A stretch of DNA of 64,000 nt from Hetaerina americana (Eukaryota; Arthropoda; Insecta; Odonata; Calopterygidae): the NCBI GenBank assembly GCA_022747635.1, contig JAKTNV010000009.1, positions 30,569,622 to 30,633,621 of the forward strand, given 5' to 3'. The translations under genes were made by a program, and so were the position numbers. Every line of letters starts with the position of its first letter. Position 1 is the first letter of the stretch. Shown piece after piece: positions 35,100-44,913 of this stretch. Below the pieces are notes generated by a model that did not search any database, was not told the DNA's origin, and was given only the letters and a program-made list of their open reading frames with translations.

Positions 35100-36364
35100 G
35101 CTATAACAGTCGACCTGTCAAAAGCCTTTGACAAAGTTGATCATGATCGCTCAATGCTTAAGATGGGCCCATTACCACAACACACAGATGGAAGAGTAAT
35201 CTCATGGGTCAAAATTTTCATGGAAGGTTGAACACAAAGGGTGAAATTGGAAGTAGTGTATTCTGAAAAAATGAAGGTAGCATCAGGAGTTTCACAAGAA
35301 AGCGTACTTGGCCTGCCTTTGTTTTTAATCTTTATAAATGGTCTCCCGGACAATGTTAAATCTCAGATAAGACTTTTTGCGGACGGCTGCATTATCTATA
35401 GGAAAGTCGAGAATGACAGTGACCTCAATGTATGGTAAAAGGACGTTAATAAAATGGCATATTGGGTGACAAATAATTGGATGGATATTAATGTTAGCAA
35501 ATGAAAATCCATTACTTTTAGTAACAAGGCAAATGGAACCAATAGTACAAATTCTCAGAAAATCTCATTCCTAGAATTGATAGCTGCAAACACTTCGGTG
35601 TATAGTTAACCAAGGATTTAGGGTGGGGGCTAAATGTGGAATACATTGTTAAGAAAGCTTTCAAAACCCTGCATTGGGTGATGAGAAACCTCAAAGGAGG
35701 CATTAGAGCAACTAAGGAAAAGGCGTGCAAGACCCGGGTAAGATCAGTTTGAGTGTGACTGAAATGTTAAAATCGCAAAGTAGAACAAAAATAAGCAGAC
35801 TTTATGGAATATTCCGCATTCTGAAGGGAGAGAAAGCTTGGGCAGAGCTAAGGAAAGAGGTGGGAAATCAAATTTTTTAGGGAGGAATGATCACAAATTC
35901 AAGGTCAAATGCCGGGCACAAAGAGCAAAGAAAAATATTTTCATTTCTAAGTAAATCAATTGTTGATTGAAGCAGTTTACCTGCAAAACTATTCAAGCCC
36001 TTTCCTAACAGGGTTAATACTTGGAAGAAAAGATGCAAACAATTTATAAATAATTTGATTGATGTTTTGTTTAAAATTGTATGCAAAAGCTTGGTTTTGA
36101 TTTTTTTCTTTGTTGATTAGGAAGCGGATGTTAATGAGATGCGGATTTTCTTTTTTTGTGTCAGGGATTGGTGTTTGGAAGTTTCCTTTAAGTGTGTTTT
36201 TTCTGACTGATTTTATTTATTATCTATTGTGATATTGATTGGATTTGAGATGTCATGTTATTTTTCCAAGGCAAGTTTGTTTGTAATACTTGGAACTTGT
36301 GGGCCACCTGACATTGTATTTCTGCACATATGAGTTTTAATAGTAATAATAATAATAATAATAA
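35100..36364 (+). mobile_element. LINE family 2 (Jockey/CR1/I-like) copy with (TAA)n tail
   Basis: The plus strand begins at RT motif A (VDLSKAFDKVDHDRSMLKMG), followed by VKLEVVYSEKMKVASGVSQE, then SVLGLPLFLIFING. The catalytic-box region reads IRLFADGCIIYRK: FADG replaces FADD, so a catalytic aspartate is lost. The thumb and C-terminus (LPAKLFKPFPNRVNTWKKR) are broken by several stops. The copy ends in a (TAA)n run near 36342-36364. It is 5' truncated, abutting family 1 at 35.06-35.10 kb. Confidence 0.8.
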
Positions 36365-36983
36365 CTATACTGAAAATGTAGGACAAAATTTATCCACCCA
36401 AAATATTAATTCCTTTTGGGGAATTTTTGACATGAATTCAGCGAGTGAATTCATTCATTGATGATCACAAAGGAATTGATATAGTTAAGACTTAAATAAC
36501 AAGAGCTTATCTATTTCCCTTCATTTTTGCAATAGTTCTTTCTAGAATTTCACACCAGCATATCCAGGGTTCTTGGCAAATATGGATAAGTTGTAAGCAG
36601 TTTTTGTAAAGTCATTACAACCTCTTGTGCTATTCTTATGCACATCAGCATTGATTTTCAGAGTGACTATGGTTTTGTTTTGCTGCACAAAGGGAAGTAT
36701 GGAAACAGGGAAGAGTTAGGATGTTGAATCTTTTTCAGTAAGGACTACAAGATAGTAAAAGCATGTCATGGCATATTACTACAATGATTGTGTTACATAT
36801 GATTGTGTTAACTGCTTCATTAACACAATTCCCCCAATATTCTCCAATCTTTATTCTTAAGGCAGTAGCGTATTAATAAATTAAAATGGCCTGGTTCCTT
36901 TCAAAATTGAAGGAATTTTTGCAAAAGTCGATTCCTTTCATATATTTCAAGCAAACAGTATGCACGTATTTCTTCAATGTTTA
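36365..36983. other. No gene recognised
   Basis: This is AT-rich spacer between the LINE tail and the mariner element. Nothing identifiable was seen. Confidence 0.6.
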
Positions 36984-38114
36984 CGAGGGTAATCCGAGAA
37001 GTACCTGACTCAACAGAGAAAACGCAAAAATTTTGGAAAAAATGTATTTATTTTTCAACATAATCTCCTTTCAGTTCTGTACACTTTTCCCAGCAATGTT
37101 CAATAAGTTTGATAAACTTTTCAAAGTAATAACTGTTTTGCTCCTCAAAATAAGCATTAACTGCCGGCATCACTTCTTCACGGTTGGAAAATCTTTGACC
37201 ACCAAGCCATTTTTTCAAGTTGGCGAGCAGAAAATAATCAAAGGGGGCTAAATCTGGCCAATAGGGTGCATGAGGTAGTAATTCAAACTTTAATTCATGA
37301 ACTTTGGCCATTCCAATAATGGGTTTTTGCGCTGATCTATTGTCTTGATGAAAGAACCCTTTCTTCTCAGCAAAATGCGGCCGCTTTCGCTTGTTTTCTT
37401 CGCTCAAACATTGCAATTTAGTGTCAATTGTTTTGATTGTTCTTTTGTCACAGGTGTGAAGTAATGGACCCATGTTTCATCCATGGTTATGAAACCGTGC
37501 AAAAATTCTGCTTTATAGCTGTGAAACTTTGCTAAACACTCAATTGAAATATTTTCACGACACTGGTTTTGCTCAAGTGTGACCAAACGTGGCACCCATC
37601 TTGCACACAGCTTTCTCATGTCCAAATTTTCAGTTAATATGCAATGTACTGCACTTTTTGAAATGTCTATGTATGCTAGCTCGCGCAATTTCAGTCGATG
37701 ACCATCCAGGGTCACTTTGTGGATTTTCTTCACTGTTTCTGAGCCATCTGATTCGATCGACCAATACAATGCTCATTTTGACGGCTCATACAGATTCATT
37801 TAAACTCTGCTACCCAATATTTTACTGTTGTGAACAAAGAAGTAGATTCATCCAGAGTAGAATCCAGTTCAGCTTTTATAATGGTTTGGCTTAGGCCTTT
37901 CAAATAAAAGTATTATAAATAAGTAATTTTCTTCATTTTCACAAATTCACTGAAAAAGTTCACTATTGATGGCTGTTAAACAAATACTAAACAACACGGC
38001 ATCTTCAAACTTGAACATATGCTTTATAGATTGCATACTTTCTAATACAGTGATATTTTTCAAACAACTACCACCATCTCTAGTTCCGGCCGGGTACTTT
38101 TGGGACTACCCTAG
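36984..38114 (-). mobile_element. Mariner element (SETMAR/mellifera-like), transposase broken
   Basis: Inverted ends CGAGGGTAATCCGAGAAGTA (36984) and the complement of ...GGGTACTTTTGGGACTACCCTAG (38114) are flanked by TA at 36982-36983 and 38115-38116. The 1131-bp interior encodes a degraded transposase on the minus strand (next entry). The two ends have diverged at several positions, so this copy is older than the one at 5.5 kb. Confidence 0.88.
37048..37935 (-). pseudogene. Mariner transposase pseudogene
   Basis: From right to left are an N-terminal helix region (FYLKGLSQTIIKAELDSTL), TTVKYWVAEFK followed by a TGA, then ETVKKIHKV, the linker LCARWVPRLVTLEQNQC (WVPRL motif), and MDETWVHYFTP with the first catalytic aspartate at about 37487. 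After a frameshift near 37.40-37.47 kb come FFHQDNRSAQKP (HHDNAP decayed to HQDNRS) and WPDLAPFDYFLLANLKKWL with the third aspartate. At least one stop, one stop near the N-terminus and one frameshift inactivate it. The overall plan matches mellifera/SETMAR-type mariners. Confidence 0.85.
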
Positions 38115-38116
38115 TA

Positions 38117-38535
38117 TAATTGTAGCATCGGTCACCCAAGGTTTCTTTTTCCTTTCAACTCCTACTTTTGCAATCAGTTCCTTAACTCTGTTTGTGATGT
38201 TTTTTATTTTTTTGTCCAATTTTCCTCTTCCATTAATTTAGCCTTACTTTTCTCTCTACAAAATTGTTTACTTCCTCTCTAAAGATGATCTGTTCTTCCC
38301 ATTTCTTTTGTTTTACCTTTATTCAGTTTGTTTCCTTCCTGTCATTTTTATTTAATTCAGTGCAATGTTCAACTCTGGCACTATCAAAATGTGATTGTTT
38401 CCTATATTGCCTCCTGGTAGCCGCATGATTTTATCCCCCTTTTCTGTAATTATGTTTTAATTTAATCTTCTGTATTCGTCCCTTGGAGAATTCCCATTCA
38501 TCGTCTTATTCAGTGATTTTAAAACTACTATCATC
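38117..38535 (-). mobile_element. Probable LINE family 1 linker fragment
   Basis: Minus-strand text such as GRGKLDKKIKNITNRVKELI then KKPWVTDATI resembles the endonuclease-RT linker of the LINE copies at 46.7 kb. The mariner above is inserted right after the KKPWVT segment. The identification is weak, because the rest is full of stops. Confidence 0.4.
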
Positions 38536-38548
38536 TTCAGAAAAATAA

Positions 38549-39923
38549 ATACTTGGTTATTCCACTTATATTTTTATTAAACACGACCCGGGTTTTGACT
38601 TACAAAATCATCATCAGGTAAAGTACAGAAAGACACAGAGCTTTATATAGTAGACAGAGAAGAGAAGGGGGAGGTGCTTCAGAGGTGGGAGGAGTGGAAA
38701 GAGAAGGTAACCTGTTATGCATGTTTGGGGGGAGGGGAGGAAGGCGGTTGGGTATGGCGTCCGGGTGGGAGAGGTCAGTTGGGTAGGGCGTCAGGGGGGG
38801 GGGGAGAAGGGCTGTGGAACAGAGGGAGGTCCAGAAGGGGGGAATGGGAGGAATAAGTTAGGTCATTAACAATACCCCTATGATGACTGTTCTTTGAAAT
38901 TTCCAACCGTTCCAAGGCATCTAATCTTAAGCCTTTTTTTCTCTATATGTAAAATTTTAGGGACAAAGTCGCTGGAGTGGTTATTTTCTAAAAGTTGTTG
39001 CGCAAAATGGAAGAAATATTTCCGTTTTTAAAACAGGGGTAATGTTTCTTCACATGGTCACTGAATTTCCTCCCGGTTTGCCCAATGTAGGAGGCTGAGC
39101 ACTCAGAGCACAATTGATACTCCACTCCTTTCCATTTTGGGAATTTGGTCTTTGCAGTTAGATAAAAGGTTCCCTAAGTTTGCTCCATTATAGAAGGCTG
39201 GTTTAATCTTGTTTTCTGCAAAAGATCTGGTGACTTTCCAGGATAAATTTCCCAGAAAGAGAATTCTTTTCCACTTCAAGACATCTTTTTTGGGGGTTGA
39301 TTCGAAAATTGATTTGACCACTATTTTCTCTAATTTTTTTAAATTTGGGACAATCCTTTCTCCAAAAGTAATATTTCATCTGGAAGAAACTTGTGAGCTG
39401 TTAAATTTAATAATCTTTCACCAAAGGAATGGGGTGCTGGGACTGAATAGACTCTCTGCTTTAGGGGGACAGCTTCACATTGTGCACTAAACAAATTATT
39501 TAACTTCCAGGAAATAGTTGATCTTTTCTCAAAGTCTATTAGACTGGACCTATGCCTGATCTCATCATCGAAACATAACCACTCGGTCCACTGTAGACTA
39601 TGCGTGAGTTCAATGTGGAGGAGGAGTAGGTTGTGAGAGAGGGCGTCTCTCTTTACATACCATTCAAGGAGTTCCCTTTTTAGCCATGCTCTCTTGCCTG
39701 CTTCTACGGCGTGTTTTCCGGAGGATGACCAGGTCTTCTTACTTCTAAGTTGGATGTATCTCAGGAAGACTCCATGGGTGATGCACTGACTATTGAAGAT
39801 GATGTTCAGGGATGCGATGCGGAACTTGATTGAAAGTCTTCTGTACCATATTGCCTTATCAGCGATACATGCACACTTGATGAGCAGAATGGTTTCAGGT
39901 GTCACTTTGTGGAAGGGATTCGT
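38549..39923 (-). mobile_element. Penelope-like element, reverse transcriptase deleted, 13-bp target duplication
   Basis: Direct repeats TTCAGAAAAATAA at 38536-38548 and 39924-39936 bound the element. On the minus strand it encodes a Penelope-type N-terminal region (39905-39339: LNLTAHKFLPDEILLLEKGL). This leads straight, with a frameshift, into the C-terminal region (39321-39103: ILFLGNLSWKVTRSFAENKI, NLLSNCKDQIPKMERSGV). After another frameshift comes a GIY-YIG nuclease segment (YQLCSECSASYIGQTGRKFS, about 39120-39055). The roughly 400-residue RT core that should separate these is absent. The 3' region is C-rich on this strand and carries a hammerhead-like motif close to the end. Penelope-like elements are known for RT plus GIY-YIG and hammerhead ribozymes. 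Confidence 0.85.
38582..38630 (-). ncRNA. Hammerhead-like motif near the 3' end of the Penelope-like element
   Basis: Minus-strand core CTGATGA is followed by an unpaired T and a 5-bp stem II (GATTT/AAGTC). Next comes AAAAC where GAAAC is required, then the palindrome CCCGGG for stem III, TC and GTG. The G to A change in the core predicts loss of cleavage. Its position, 30-80 nt from the element end, matches the location of hammerheads in Penelope-like elements. Confidence 0.6.
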
Positions 39924-39936
39924 TTCAGAAAAATAA

Positions 39937-40298
39937 TCTTGTTATAATACTCCTCAAGCCTCTTTGCTCCTCCATTTCTCTTTCTCCCTCTCCCACTACC
40001 CGTCCAGGCTTCCCTTACCACTGTGCAGAAGTCATTCCCTTCTTCCAAGTCCTATATCATCTGGTGCCTTTCTCTCTCCTATCATTAGCTATATATTCCT
40101 GTATAAAAAATTTTTAATTCTAATTAAAATTAAATAAAATAAATGGATGCTAATGGGATATTAGGTCTTACAAATTTAATTTCATTTTTCAGTGAGTGAT
40201 AATTGAAATACTCAAGGAAAAATATCTTATTGAGTGCCATAAGTTGATCTGGTTTTCAAGAATTTGCTTAGCAGAACAAATCTCAGTTTTGAAAATTG
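39937..40298. other. Spacer upstream of the IQCA1-like gene
   Basis: This is AT-rich with a C/T-rich patch at 39.95-40.08 kb, possibly LINE 3' sequence. A possible splice acceptor (TTTTTCAG ending at 40192) could close a 5' UTR intron of the next gene. No promoter motif is clear. Confidence 0.4.
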
Positions 40299-42761
40299 AT
40301 GATGGAATGTACAAATAATTTTTTTTATGCAAAAGAGTATCATAAGCTATGGGGCTCAGCTCAGCTTGGCCTGAAGCGGACTATATATGCCGAGGATGAA
40401 TTACAAAAGAAAGGAGTTTTTGAGGATTGGCAGAAGGAGTACAAGGTATTAGGGAGCTTTTACCTCCAATATGTTATAGCCATCAATAAACTAGGTGAAT
40501 GTTATGATCAAATTATTCATCCCCAAAAAAGGATAATTATAAGAAAACTATTGGATGCATGTCTGTGTCGATTTCTTGAGGTCAAGCATCGCATGGTGCA
40601 ATTAAGTATGGATGACATTAATTTACTTGATCGAGCATGCATAAATGAAAAACTAATTCCATTTGATACAGAGATTAACATCCCTTCCTATTTTAGAAGA
40701 GAGAAGAAATATGAAAGAAAAGATCTGAAGCATTTGTTGGAAAAATATTTAAGAGGTGTAGATAATGATCTCCCAGTAGCTGATCCTAACATAATGACTT
40801 TTACTAGAGCAATTTTAATCATTCAGAAGCATGAAAGAGTTAGACAGGCCCAAAAGAAGTACGACAATTTCCACAGGCTAATGAAACTACGGCAAATGGG
40901 GAAGTATCCATCACTTGCTCAGGATGATGGGAGCATTCTTACTAGAGCTGCTATTATCATTCAGAAGACCTGGAGAGGGTACAAATGTAGAAAGTCATAC
41001 CTGAAGAGGAAAATTGAGGAAATGGTGATTATGGGAATGGTTCCACCTTTGGAGTATAATACTCATACTCACAAAGCAAATCATGAGATGAGGGTTGACC
41101 GTCATCAAATTCAGAGACAACGAGCAGCAAGGTTCCTCCAGGTAATACCTGGAGATAAACCACGTCAGATATTGAGGAAAAGAAGAAGGATGCTTACCAA
41201 ACTCAGAAATAGAGACAGGGATTGGTACTATAGAAATGTTTTGTTTAGGCGGCGGCCCAGTTTCACTGAATTCAATGAAGAACATCCCCCTGCCAATGGT
41301 AGAATAGAGAAAAAACTGGGAGAGAAGCGCTTTATACCCAGGAAATCTAAGGTACCGCCAGTTCCAAAGAAAAAGAAGAAGAAAGGCGAGAAAGTAGAAA
41401 ATTCACCAGAAAAGAAAAAACAGGAAAATGAAGGCCCATTGGAACGACCCGTCCTTCGTAAGCAGCTCATATGGGAAGCTCAAGAATACAAGAAATTATG
41501 GCAAAGCAGAGATGAATCTTGTAATTTCTTGCAGCTTCACAACATGGATCCCATACGAAAGAGAAATTTCAAGGAGCTGAAAAGAGATGTGAGGAAGATA
41601 ATGAATGAATTAATGCTCTTGGAACTTCAGCGCCTGCAGGCTGCCATTAAGGAATATCACTTGAAGAGGAAGAAGGGTAAAAAGAATGGTAAAAAGAAAG
41701 GTGGAAAGAAGAAGAAAAAGAAGGGAAAGAAGGGTGGGAAAAAGAAAAAGAGAGGGCAAGTTGACCTCACTGGTGATCGAACTTTTGAGTCTTTGTTTGA
41801 AGAGTTGGTGGCGAATGGCGTCATTAGGAGATATCCTGAGACAAATTTATTCTCATTCACTGGGGAATTATCTTTATGTGGCCAAGATGTAGAAAGTCTA
41901 GGCAAACCAGTTGATGCTTCACTTGGTGATGTAAGGAAGTTAATCAAAGAATATTGTATTATTCCATTGGGTTCTGAATTTGTTCATATGCATGCTCCAT
42001 TTGTTAAGTCCTTGCTTATTGCAGGACCACATGAAACAGGGAAGCACCTAATTTTGAATGCAATCTGTACTGAACTGGATGCTTTTTTGTTTGACATTAC
42101 CAATGAGAACATTGCTGAAAAATATCCAGATAAAGAATCATTAAAAATGTTAGTTCATCTTGTGACAAAAATGTCAAGAATATTACAGCCATCAATTATA
42201 TTTTATGACAATGCAGAAAAAGCCTTCATTAAAAAAGTCCCAAAAAGTGATACCTCTAATCCGCGGAGACTAGGGAAAATATTACCAAAAATTACTAAAG
42301 GTATAAAACCAATAGATCGTGTGATGCTCATTGGGATTTCTGAAAGACCATTTGATGCCAAGCAGAAAGGCCTGAATAAAACTTTTCAAAAGTTTATTTA
42401 TGTACCACGGCCAAAGTATGCCACATTGTGCCAACATTGGAATGATATCCTTTATGATTATGGACGTCTTAATAATGGATTTGACTATCACACCATGGCC
42501 AAAATTTCTGATGGATATAACTTAGCATCTATTTCAAGAGTGATAGGAAATCATTTAACGTGCATGAGATTGCTCACTGTTGGGTTTAAAAAACTACATC
42601 ATGATGAATTTTTCATGAATCTCTCTGAGGAAGTTGCTGTTTATAATGAGGGAGAGGCAAAATTTTTAAACTGGCTTGCAAAGTGCCCTTTAGGTAAGAA
42701 AAAGCATAAATATTTGAAAGCAATTGAAGAATTGAATGTCCAGAAAGACAAGAAAAAGTAA
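40299..42761 (+). CDS. IQ and AAA domain protein, IQCA1/DRC11-like, intronless
   Basis: The frame encodes 820 residues from the first ATG (40299); a TTG just upstream is in frame but not a plausible start. The N-terminal region (FYLQYVIAINKLGECYDQII, HPQKRIIIRKLLDAC) is the signature of IQCA1/DRC11, a nexin-dynein regulatory complex protein of motile cilia and flagella. An IQ motif (AAIIIQKTWRGYKCRKSY, about 217-236) is preceded by a weaker one (about 169-189). A lysine-rich tract lies at about 455-490. The AAA domain is degenerate, as in the family: Walker A is GPHETGKH (about 575-582) and the Walker B region is IIFYDNAEKAF (about 633-643), without the DE pair. No stop or frameshift interrupts the frame. 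Full length for the family (about 820). Lack of introns suggests a retrocopy. In insects its role would be sperm or sensory-cilium motility. Confidence 0.92.
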   Translation: MMECTNNFFYAKEYHKLWGSAQLGLKRTIYAEDELQKKGVFEDWQKEYKVLGSFYLQYVIAINKLGECYDQIIHPQKRIIIRKLLDACLCRFLEVKHRMVQLSMDDINLLDRACINEKLIPFDTEINIPSYFRREKKYERKDLKHLLEKYLRGVDNDLPVADPNIMTFTRAILIIQKHERVRQAQKKYDNFHRLMKLRQMGKYPSLAQDDGSILTRAAIIIQKTWRGYKCRKSYLKRKIEEMVIMGMVPPLEYNTHTHKANHEMRVDRHQIQRQRAARFLQVIPGDKPRQILRKRRRMLTKLRNRDRDWYYRNVLFRRRPSFTEFNEEHPPANGRIEKKLGEKRFIPRKSKVPPVPKKKKKKGEKVENSPEKKKQENEGPLERPVLRKQLIWEAQEYKKLWQSRDESCNFLQLHNMDPIRKRNFKELKRDVRKIMNELMLLELQRLQAAIKEYHLKRKKGKKNGKKKGGKKKKKKGKKGGKKKKRGQVDLTGDRTFESLFEELVANGVIRRYPETNLFSFTGELSLCGQDVESLGKPVDASLGDVRKLIKEYCIIPLGSEFVHMHAPFVKSLLIAGPHETGKHLILNAICTELDAFLFDITNENIAEKYPDKESLKMLVHLVTKMSRILQPSIIFYDNAEKAFIKKVPKSDTSNPRRLGKILPKITKGIKPIDRVMLIGISERPFDAKQKGLNKTFQKFIYVPRPKYATLCQHWNDILYDYGRLNNGFDYHTMAKISDGYNLASISRVIGNHLTCMRLLTVGFKKLHHDEFFMNLSEEVAVYNEGEAKFLNWLAKCPLGKKKHKYLKAIEELNVQKDKKK

Positions 42762-43055
42762 GGTAAATATGAACGCTGATTGTTTATATTTTTTGCAAGA
42801 AATATCCCCATATAATCCAAAACTGATAGCAAATGGAGATTTGATCAATCTTATGCAATGCTCAAATGGAAAATTTATCCCAGAATAATTTTTTGGATTG
42901 TACTTATGCTTTATTGGAGTCTGGGTTTTGTTGCGTGTGTAAAATAATGACCTTATATCTTTGAGTATGACTCCAGAACTTTCTTGCATTGCCAGATCTG
43001 TGAAAATGTAAATTTGACATAATTAAGATTCAAAATGATGTGGGTTTGATGGATG

Positions 43056-43061
43056 AATAAA
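43056..43061 (+). terminator. Candidate poly(A) signal of the IQCA1-like gene
   Basis: AATAAA lies 295 nt after the stop codon, in AT-rich sequence. It is the first canonical signal that I noticed downstream. Use is not provable from sequence. Confidence 0.4.
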
Positions 43062-43289
43062 TCAGTGTACATCTAATTAGAATTGAACTGCTTTTCTTTA
43101 TACTCATAGAGAGTACATATTGCCAAGTTTTATGTCTTGTAGAATTGATTTCTAAGGCCTCTAGTTTGATCAGCAGACTATTTCTTTATGTATGAACCTT
43201 AATAGATTAGTTTTCACTTTACCTTTTCAAAACAAATTGCAAGTGGCTTGTTCTGACCTGAAAATATGCACACACAATTGTATTACTGA

Positions 43290-43690
43290 ACTGAAGTCAA
43301 GAATACCAATGTATCTTTCCACAACATTTTTATTCTGTAAAACTAGTTTCGCTGCATTAGCGTCATCCTCAGATACAAAGTTACACGTACATTGGTTTTA
43401 TATATAGATGGTGGAGGTAAAGAGGGGAAAGAGGTGGCTGGAATTGGTTGAAGTTGGACGGGGTGGTTGAGGGGGCAGGGGCAGTGGGTGTCAGGTGAGC
43501 AGGGTAAGGTCCGAGAATGGAGGTGCTCAGGAAGGTTCATGGTATGTGTTACCTTTTACCTGAGGATGACGCCGATGCGTTGTGGATTAAAAAATTTAGT
43601 GAAAAGATACATTCGTATTTTTTACTTCATTGATAATGGATTTCCACAAAGTTTAGCTTGAAAACATCAAATATATGACTGAAGTTGTAA
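43290..43690. mobile_element. Penelope-type element with two inverted hammerhead-like arms
   Basis: The left arm (ACCAATGTATCTTTCCAC near 43307, motif at 43336-43380 on the minus strand) and right arm (motif at 43557-43595 on the plus strand, then AAAAGATACATTCGTATTTT) are inverted. They bracket about 175 bp of G-rich interior. The same interior, inverted, is at 30.26-30.42 kb. No protein is encoded. Target duplications were not resolved. Confidence 0.6.
43336..43380 (-). ncRNA. Hammerhead-like motif
   Basis: On the minus strand the core CTGAGGA (any base is allowed at the fifth position) and GAAAC are intact. Stem III is the palindrome ACTAGT, the cleavage-site base is T, and stem I can pair TTGTA with TACAG. 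Stem II (GACGC/GCAGC) has two mismatches, so activity is uncertain. The partner at 43557 has lost the GAAAC box. Confidence 0.5.
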
Positions 43691-44458
43691 GTTCCACTTT
43701 GTTAAACTTAATTGCATGAAGGAAATCAAGCATTAAATTGAATTGATTCTAGTTCTTTTTTCCATAGAAGAGCCAATCTTTTTGGCATGGTGCAATGCTT
43801 ATTTTTAACTAATGCTGTAGCTCCTAAGGAAATGAGTTGAGGTTTAATAAACGTCAATTGAATTATTATTATTTGCATTCTACTGGTTAAGGTAGGTGTT
43901 AGATAGACACAGCCTAAACAATGGTGCAAAAATATATTTACTTGCCTTTTCTAACAAAAAGCACAACCTGAAATCGGGCACTGCGGAAAGCCCCTCTTCG
44001 ATTCTGCACACTTCTTTCCTCCCTTCATTCTGTCCAACATGCCTATCCAATTCTTTCACCTTCCTGGATTGCCCAACATTTTCCCCTCTCATCACAGTCT
44101 TCAACATTTCATCATGAAACAAGAACGCCCTGATCATTTTTCCTGCTTCTTTTGACTTCTTCCAACAATTCCCTCCCTCCTTCCCCACCATACCTAGCAC
44201 TTCCTTTTTTGTTTCTCCACTCTCAAGCTTCAAAATCCTCCAATCTATGCCTATCATCCTGCTTTGATAACCTTGTTTCTGTGATGTGGAAAACCATGCT
44301 TTTAATCAAAATTTGAATAAACCTTTTCTTAACATCCTTACTCAAAGTCTCTGTCATCGATTCCCCCACCTTTTGAAACCTTCTTTGCCTAATGCAATTC
44401 TTCACCTTATTTTTCCTTACTACTTTGACCATTTTGGTTCCAAACAGTTCCCAAATGA
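43691..44458 (-). mobile_element. LINE family 1, 3' part, minus strand
   Basis: The minus strand encodes the same tail as the copy at 29.4-29.9 kb (TETLSKDVKKRFIQILIKSM, then KVKELDRHVGQNEGRKEVCR and LCLSNTYLNQ). Downstream sequence also matches 29.94-30.06 kb. Together with the Penelope-type element it forms the inverted partner of 29.37-30.42 kb. Confidence 0.75.
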
Positions 44459-44826
44459 AAATAGATCAGCGACATCAGACTTAGGAAAAGAACATGATGT
44501 AGATAAGGACAGCTAAGGCCCAGGCATACTCGATGATGAGATAGAAAGGGCAATAAGGGAGATGAAATCAAGTAAGACCATAGGGGTAGAACACATTTCG
44601 GCGGAACTATATAAAGGTTTAGGAAAATGTGGGAGTTTTTATGGACTAATTCATAGCACTTATAAGGGAGAGACTTGGCCAGAAGACTCTGCCAGATCAG
44701 TGTTACTTACTATTCCGAAAGAATACAATGAGGATGTATTTGAATTCTATGGTCTCGGGCTCAACTTTGTGGAGGTTCATGTTGTTTAAATGAATATACT
44801 TTGTAACTTCCACACAATTTTTATTC

Positions 44827-44866
44827 GTACTACCGGTTTCAACGCAACGGCATCATCATCAGGTAC
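44827..44866 (-). ncRNA. Hammerhead-like motif in the left arm
   Basis: On the minus strand are GTAC, CTGATGA, T, a stem II region (GATGC/GCGTT), GAAAC, stem III palindrome ACCGGT, A and GTAC. It differs from the right-arm motif by one base in stem II (T for C), which weakens that stem. Confidence 0.6.
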
Positions 44867-44873
44867 CTCATCA

Positions 44874-44913
44874 GTACCTGATGATGACGCCGTTGCGTTG
44901 AAACCGGTAGTAC
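44874..44913 (+). ncRNA. Hammerhead-ribozyme-like motif, all core bases present
   Basis: Stem I is GTAC (44874-44877) with GTAC (44910-44913). The core CTGATGA is at 44878-44884, followed by one unpaired T. Stem II is GACGC/GCGTT with loop CGTT, GAAA is at 44900-44903, stem III is the self-complementary ACCGGT (44903-44908), and the cleavage-site base is A (44909). Tiny self-complementary stem III is a known feature of Penelope-associated hammerheads, which can act as dimers. The extra T before stem II and the 4-bp stem I are deviations from the classic motif. Confidence 0.65.
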
